Assembly (NCBI GenBank): GCA_964498725.1
Contig: CAZCHS010000015.1
Location: 1-49,455 of the forward strand
Length of the DNA: 49,455 nucleotides
Origin: JAFGTP01 sp964498725
Lineage (GTDB): Bacteria > Fidelibacterota > UBA2242 > JAFGTP01
Reading direction: 5' to 3'
Of the stretch, positions 44,670-49,455 are shown in pieces; the stretch's first letter is position 1, and each line of letters begins with the position of its first letter. Position numbers and translations under genes: made by a program. The notes beneath the pieces are model-generated. The model worked only from the letters and a program-made list of their open reading frames with translations. It was not told the origin of the DNA and ran no database searches.

Positions 44670-47155
44670 TACGAATAAAAAACAGATTAACTCTATTTCA
44701 GTTGACAGTTGGAATTTTACTTTGTTTGTCGATAATATTTTGCGGTTCTTCCGATGATGTCCATTCACAGGACATGAAAGTTAATTTTAATGGTGAAGCG
44801 GTTATTGAAGTGGGCGGGCCTTATGTTGGTGTCGAATTTCATAAAAGCCAAATGATTCCCCAGCGCATCAGTTTTTTTTATCCCGTGGCCAACAGCATTG
44901 ATTACAATCAGGATTTTTGGCACCGGGATACCTCATTTGTTATGAAATGGGGTTTGACTATTGGAAATGCCGTGGAAGTTGAAATCGGGAGAAACCCTGC
45001 TGAGATTGAACTGGCGCCCTACACAGTTAAGTTTCAGAGGGAGGAACAGGATTTTAAAGCGGCTGTTCGTTATCAATTTTGCCATGAAAAGCCGGCTATG
45101 GTATTCTGCATTTCAATTACCAATACGCTTGATCACAGGGAGAATTTTCGGTTTGCAACCAATTTAAAGACATCCTTAAAAACCTCCCATTCCTATAAAT
45201 CAGTGGAAGCGGCGGTTGCGAATTATGATGAGGAAACAAGTACAAGTTACACCTGGTTTCCTCACGAAGATACTGATTCCGCGATGATATTTATCGCCAA
45301 CGCCGGCACCATGCCGGTTGTCAATAAAATTGACCTTCGAAATGCCGGTTTCGTGTATGAAAAACAATTGAACACCGGTGAAAAAATGGAAATCATTCAG
45401 ATTATCGGGTCAGCGAAAAAAAATGAAAGCGCTGAGATGGTGAATTACCTGCTTGGGAACCATGAAAAAGAAATCCAAAGTTATGAAAATTCCATTAAGC
45501 ACAAGGCGCTGGAATCCAGTTATTTTATAAGCGGTGACAAAGAAACCGACCATTCGGTGGCCTGGGCAAAAGCGGTTATGGCAGCCAATACCCATTTTCT
45601 CGATGGTGAATTTGTCCCGATGCCCTGCCCGGCGGAATATAATTTTCAGTTCACTCATGATCAACTGGTGACGGATCTGGCTGCTGTCAATTTCGATCTT
45701 CAGCGGGTGCGTTCTGACCTCGATTATATTGTTCGCCATGCTGACGGAAATTTTGTAATACCCCATGCATATTACTGGAAAGACGGAGCGTATCATACCG
45801 AATTTGCCACTGCTGACAATTGGAATAATTTCTGGTTTATCATTGTTTCGGCGGCTTATTTGCGGCATAGCAATGATCTCCAATGGCTTCGTGACATTTA
45901 TCCATATCTGCGTGTTTCCATTGAAAATACCATGAAAAATCTGGAAGCGAACAACCTGATGTGGTCTTCCCGGCCGGACTGGTGGGATATTGGCGACAAT
46001 TACGGGCCAAAAACCTATATGTCTGTTTTAGCGATAAAAGCGCTGCGGGATTTTGTTTTTATATCCGCGCGTCTGGGGGCTGATAATCAGCAATTGATCG
46101 TAAAGAGCCGGCTTGCCGATAAAATTGAACAGGCGCTGGCTGAAAAATTATGGTCTGACGAGCATAATTATTTAATGAATTATTTTAATACCGGCGAAAT
46201 AGACCCGCATTATTACACCGGTTCATTGCTCAGCGCACATTATTGCAATTTGGATTCAGGAAAAATGAAATTAATGCTTCGAAGGGCAAAAGAAAAAATG
46301 GTGGATGAAAATGTGGGGATATACAATGTTTTTCCCATGGACTTTACCGATTATAAAGATATTATCGGTTATAAAGATAATGAAGTGGGTGATGAATATT
46401 ATTATTTCAATGGCGGAATCTGGCCCCAGGGAAATGCCTGGTATGCCCTGGCTCTGATAGAAGACGGCCAATCCGAAGCGGCGAATAGTTTTATTAAAAA
46501 AACGATGTCACTGCACGGCATTATGCAGGGACCCAATGGCCAACCGGCGTATTATGAAGTGCGCAATGGCAATTGTGAAAATTCAGCGGAATACGGCAAG
46601 GTTGACAAACCACAATTTCTGTGGGCCGGTGCCTGGTATATCTACAGTCTGTATCATCTGCATGGGATTGCGGAAAACGCATGGAATTTAGAACTATCGC
46701 CCTACCTGATACCGAATCAAAAAGAGTCCCGGTTTTCTTATGTTGTAGACGGAAATTCCGTTGATTATCATATCACCGGGGAAAGCAGTGTAAAAACAAT
46801 ATCGTCCATTCGTTTTGATGGGAAACGACAATACTCATTGATGATTCCGCAGGAAAACGCTCCCCAAAAATCTATTGAAATTGAAACCGGTGAGATAAAA
46901 TATCCCTGTTTAAAAAGCACTAATGCAGTTGTCAACAAAGTGTACATGATTGATAATTCACTGGAAATGGAATTATCGGCTTTTACCGGGCACCAAAACC
47001 GGGTGACGATTATCGCGCCATCAAAAGCAAAATCTGTCAAACTGAATGGGAAAAATATTTTATCATGGAAAACTGTAGAAAAAACCGGATATAAGAAAAT
47101 TGAGATCGATTATCGTCATGAATTTGAAAAAGCGCAATTGAAGGTTAAATTTTAA
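44666..47155 (+). CDS. Lipoprotein six-hairpin ((alpha/alpha)6) glycosidase-like enzyme
   Basis: From ATG 44666 (ATGA overlap with the previous stop) the protein has 829 residues. An ATG five codons upstream is also possible. A lipoprotein-like signal precedes Cys (IIFCGSSDD). Residues about 35-260 form a beta-sandwich-like domain. Residues about 285-690 have the six-hairpin pattern with paired helices and motifs ADNWNNFWFII, RPDWWDIGDNYGP and FNGGIWPQGNAWYALAL, the last typical of GH63/GH37/GH94-type clans. A C-terminal beta domain ends KAQLKVKF. It probably cleaves an oligosaccharide outside the inner membrane, next to the sugar-binding lipoprotein that follows. The exact family is not assigned by eye. 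Confidence 0.7.
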   Translation: MIRIKNRLTLFQLTVGILLCLSIIFCGSSDDVHSQDMKVNFNGEAVIEVGGPYVGVEFHKSQMIPQRISFFYPVANSIDYNQDFWHRDTSFVMKWGLTIGNAVEVEIGRNPAEIELAPYTVKFQREEQDFKAAVRYQFCHEKPAMVFCISITNTLDHRENFRFATNLKTSLKTSHSYKSVEAAVANYDEETSTSYTWFPHEDTDSAMIFIANAGTMPVVNKIDLRNAGFVYEKQLNTGEKMEIIQIIGSAKKNESAEMVNYLLGNHEKEIQSYENSIKHKALESSYFISGDKETDHSVAWAKAVMAANTHFLDGEFVPMPCPAEYNFQFTHDQLVTDLAAVNFDLQRVRSDLDYIVRHADGNFVIPHAYYWKDGAYHTEFATADNWNNFWFIIVSAAYLRHSNDLQWLRDIYPYLRVSIENTMKNLEANNLMWSSRPDWWDIGDNYGPKTYMSVLAIKALRDFVFISARLGADNQQLIVKSRLADKIEQALAEKLWSDEHNYLMNYFNTGEIDPHYYTGSLLSAHYCNLDSGKMKLMLRRAKEKMVDENVGIYNVFPMDFTDYKDIIGYKDNEVGDEYYYFNGGIWPQGNAWYALALIEDGQSEAANSFIKKTMSLHGIMQGPNGQPAYYEVRNGNCENSAEYGKVDKPQFLWAGAWYIYSLYHLHGIAENAWNLELSPYLIPNQKESRFSYVVDGNSVDYHITGESSVKTISSIRFDGKRQYSLMIPQENAPQKSIEIETGEIKYPCLKSTNAVVNKVYMIDNSLEMELSAFTGHQNRVTIIAPSKAKSVKLNGKNILSWKTVEKTGYKKIEIDYRHEFEKAQLKVKF

Positions 47156-47178
47156 AAGAAACAGTTAGGTTTGATTTA

Positions 47179-48504
47179 ATGAAAAAAAATGTATTGATAA
47201 TTTCTTCTTTTTTGATTTTGGTTTTATTTACGACCATGATTTCCTGCCGGAAAGATTCAGAAAAAACCGATATAAAGGAAAAAGAAATTGTTGAACTGAA
47301 ATACTGGTGCGCCTCCAATTCCCATGAAATCAGTCTTGCCAGGCTATTGGTCAAGGAGTGGAATGCAACCCATTCAAACATAAAAGTTAAGCTTCAGCCT
47401 ATTCCCGCCAGTCAAAGTTCAGAAGAGGTACTGCTGGCTGCCATTGCCGGTAAAACCACTCCGGATATTTGCTCTAATATGTGGCCGGGGGCTATGGATG
47501 ATTTTACTTCCTCCGATGGGTTGGTTAATTTCGACCGCTTTCCGGATTTTTTTGAATATATGGGAAAAAGGGTTCCCAAAGACCTGCTGGAATCTTTCCG
47601 ATCACCCGATGGAAAATATTATCAATTGCCCTGGAAAACCAATCCCACTATGTTGGTGTACAATGTTAATCTTTTTCGTGAAGCAGGAATAGAGGGTGAA
47701 CTGAAAACCTATTCACAATTTCTCGCGGCGGCTGAAAAACTGACCAGAGATACGGATGGCGATGGCAGTATTGACCACTGGATGGGATATCGTGATATTA
47801 CATCTATCTGGTGGCAGCGGTTATTTGACTACTATCCCTTATACATTGCTGCTTCAGGCGGAAAAACCCTGTTTGACGGGGCCGAAATTATTTTTAATAA
47901 CGAGGCGTCCGTACGGGTTTTTGAATTTTTCCGGAGGATCTATGAAAATAATTATTTTCCCACCAGCACGATGCAGGGCGACAGATTTATCACCGGCCAT
48001 TTGGCCACACAAATCACCGGCCCTTATCACATTGCCCACATTGAACGATTTAAGCCGGAAGGGTTTGAATATGATATCATGCCGTTGCCAGTGCCGGATG
48101 ATTACAAAGGCCCGGTTTATACCCGCGGGGACCACAAAAATATTTCCATTTTCAGTACAACTAAAAATCCTGAGGCTGCGTGGGAATTTGCAAAGTATCT
48201 TATCAGCAGGAAAGCAGATTTAAAATTGCTGGAAATCTGTTCACAAATCCCAATCAGAAAAGATTTATTGTCCGACACGCTTTATCATGATTATTTTGAA
48301 AACAATCCTAAAATGGTAAAGTTCGCCGATCAGGCGCCTCTTACCCGTGGCGTAGACGGCGTGTCTGATCTCAAGGAAATATTTGACGGCATTTCACAGG
48401 AATATGAGATGTGTGCAATTTATGGTGTAAAGAGCCCGCGGCAGGCAGTTCAGGACGCTGCTGAACGGGCCCGTGTTATAATTGAATGGAACAGGTCCAG
48501 GTAA
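47179..48504 (+). CDS. ABC transporter sugar-binding lipoprotein (family 1 solute-binding protein)
   Basis: The 441-residue lipoprotein has a signal peptide ending at Cys23 (lipobox MISC). The mature part looks like family 1 carbohydrate-binding proteins of ABC importers: ELKYWCASNSHEISLARLLVKEWN at the N-terminus, LLAAIAGKTTPDIC, KYYQLPWKTNPTMLVYNVNLFREAGI, and near the C-terminus NISIFSTTKNPEAAWEFAKYLIS. It should deliver an oligosaccharide to the permease encoded next. It follows the six-hairpin glycosidase, 23 bases apart, so the released sugars are probably its ligands. Confidence 0.93.
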   Translation: MKKNVLIISSFLILVLFTTMISCRKDSEKTDIKEKEIVELKYWCASNSHEISLARLLVKEWNATHSNIKVKLQPIPASQSSEEVLLAAIAGKTTPDICSNMWPGAMDDFTSSDGLVNFDRFPDFFEYMGKRVPKDLLESFRSPDGKYYQLPWKTNPTMLVYNVNLFREAGIEGELKTYSQFLAAAEKLTRDTDGDGSIDHWMGYRDITSIWWQRLFDYYPLYIAASGGKTLFDGAEIIFNNEASVRVFEFFRRIYENNYFPTSTMQGDRFITGHLATQITGPYHIAHIERFKPEGFEYDIMPLPVPDDYKGPVYTRGDHKNISIFSTTKNPEAAWEFAKYLISRKADLKLLEICSQIPIRKDLLSDTLYHDYFENNPKMVKFADQAPLTRGVDGVSDLKEIFDGISQEYEMCAIYGVKSPRQAVQDAAERARVIIEWNRSR

Positions 48505-49376
48505 TGAATTTTTTTCAACGAATTAAAAACAGTGACAAAGCCGGCTATGTAATGAGTTTGCCCTATATCATTTCCTTTCTGGTTTTTATGGCATTTCCGT
48601 TGGTATTTTCGTTTATTTTGGTGTTTCATAAATGGAATATTGTGACCCCGATGGAATGGGTGGGATTACGAAATTTTGTTCGACTGTTTCAGGATGTCCA
48701 GTTTTTAAAAGCCATTACCAATACACTAATTTTTATATTAATTCATATACCATTACAAATAATTATAGCCTTGCTGCTGGCGGTTTTTCTGAACCAGAAA
48801 ATAAAATTCAGAGGCCTGTTTCGCGCCACATATTTTCTGCCGGTGGTTGTTTCCGGTGTTGTCATTACGATCTTGTGGCAACAATTGTACGCTTATGAAA
48901 CAGGATTGGTGAATAACTTACTGACGAAACTGGGAATGGATAAAATTCCCTGGATAACCTCTCCCAACTGGGCTATGCCGTCCATTGCCATTATGGCCAC
49001 CTGGAAAAATGTCGGGCTCTATATTATCCTGTTCCTGGTTGGCTTACAGGGTGTTCCGGGGTACATGTATGAAGCTGCTGATATCGACGGCGCCAAAGCA
49101 TATCAGAAATTTTTTCACATTACACTACCGGCACTTAACAGCACTATTGTCCTGGTCATCATTTTGTCCACCATTGGCGGTTTTTCGCTTTTTATTGAGC
49201 CCTTTGTCATGACCGGCGGCGGTCCCATGAACAGCACCTTGTCAGCCATGCTCTATATTTATAATCAGGCATTTTATTTTGGACATATGGGGTATGCGGC
49301 CACCCTGGGATTTTTCTTCGCCTTCATCATTTTAATTGTAGTGCTGCTGCAGAAAAAGTTTGTTGAAAGAAAATGA
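48504..49376 (+). CDS. ABC sugar transporter permease (MalF/UgpA type)
   Basis: The protein has 290 residues and about six membrane helices. The cytoplasmic EAA loop that contacts the ATPase is clear: YEAADIDGAKAYQKFFHITLP. LPYIISFLVFMAFPLVFSF is the first helix. ATG 48504 overlaps the TAA of the binding-protein gene (TAATG), with AGG just ahead; an in-frame ATG at 48486 is less likely. A second permease (MalG type) is expected but does not follow within the 79 bases left, and no ATPase gene is in the window. Confidence 0.93.
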   Translation: MNFFQRIKNSDKAGYVMSLPYIISFLVFMAFPLVFSFILVFHKWNIVTPMEWVGLRNFVRLFQDVQFLKAITNTLIFILIHIPLQIIIALLLAVFLNQKIKFRGLFRATYFLPVVVSGVVITILWQQLYAYETGLVNNLLTKLGMDKIPWITSPNWAMPSIAIMATWKNVGLYIILFLVGLQGVPGYMYEAADIDGAKAYQKFFHITLPALNSTIVLVIILSTIGGFSLFIEPFVMTGGGPMNSTLSAMLYIYNQAFYFGHMGYAATLGFFFAFIILIVVLLQKKFVERK

Positions 49377-49390
49377 GAGCAAACATAAAC

Positions 49391-49447
49391 CACAGATTAA
49401 CACGGATAGTGAATATTAAAAAATCCGTGAAAATCCGCGTAATCCGT
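49391..49447. repeat. ATCCGTG-type intergenic repeat element
   Basis: CACAGATTAACACGGAT (49391-49407) is followed, after 13 bases, by three spaced direct repeats (AATCCGTG, AATCCGCG, AATCCGTG; 49421-49447) with a spacing of about 10 bases. The left part is an imperfect inverted copy of the right, so a long hairpin can form. Elements of this style recur between genes in many environmental bacterial genomes as far as I recall; only one is in the window. Confidence 0.65.
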
Positions 49448-49455
49448 GCTAAAAA

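Overview
The window is one AT-rich (roughly 40 % GC by eye) bacterial scaffold, probably from a metagenome: it holds one run of exactly 100 N at 33703-33802. The best guess for the host is an uncultured member of the FCB group, Calditrichota/KSB1/Marinimicrobia-like. The reasons are two secreted proteins with type-IX-secretion-like C-terminal domains (the 'NYPNPFNP' / 'NFPNPFNP' signature), a PorV/PorQ-like outer-membrane protein, TonB-dependent receptors with an N-terminal carboxypeptidase-regulatory-like domain, a DUF3098-like membrane protein, and AGGAG-type ribosome binding sites. I cannot fix the phylum from sequence alone. No rRNA, tRNA, CRISPR array, transposase or phage gene was seen.

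Layout. 1-2088: tail of an unknown gene, then a secreted lipoprotein glycosidase-like gene behind a 16-bp LacI-type palindrome, closed by a terminator. 2088-6760: DsrE/F-like protein; a response regulator translationally coupled to a pyruvate/oxaloacetate carboxyltransferase; divergently, a CstA-family transporter. 6945-14170: a tight same-strand gene string grpE-dnaJ-comEA-like-unknown-pilM-like-pilN-like-rsmD-coaD-pta-fmdB, ending in a strong terminator. 14295-19406 (minus strand): DUF3098-like protein, TonB-dependent receptor, miaA, mutL. 19407-19834: a non-coding stretch with two hairpins. 19835-21181: YihY/BrkB-like membrane protein.

21199-30182 is an intracellular sugar-catabolic locus: a GH32 fructosidase and a GxGYxYP-like protein (minus strand), a GH13_18 phosphorylase resembling sucrose/glucosylglycerate phosphorylase (plus), a GH130 phosphorylase/mannosidase (minus), a LacI-family repressor and a GH5-like enzyme (plus). 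Its two divergent promoter regions carry the same 25-bp operator-like sequence in opposite orientation, which points to one regulon governed by the local LacI protein. 30240-44669 encodes surface and export proteins: a tandem-repeat carbohydrate-binding-like protein interrupted by the assembly gap, a TonB-dependent receptor, a large secreted protein, a PorV-like protein and a secreted multidomain protein with an alpha/alpha-barrel-like N-terminus. 44666-49376 adds a lipoprotein six-hairpin glycosidase, a sugar-binding lipoprotein and an ABC permease. The window ends in an ATCCGTG-type intergenic repeat.

Taken together, the right two-thirds reads as a scavenging system for oligosaccharides or glycosides: surface binding and hydrolysis, outer-membrane passage, ABC import, then largely phosphorolytic cytoplasmic breakdown. 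The substrate is not determined; fructosides, glucosides and mannosides are all hinted at by the enzyme families.
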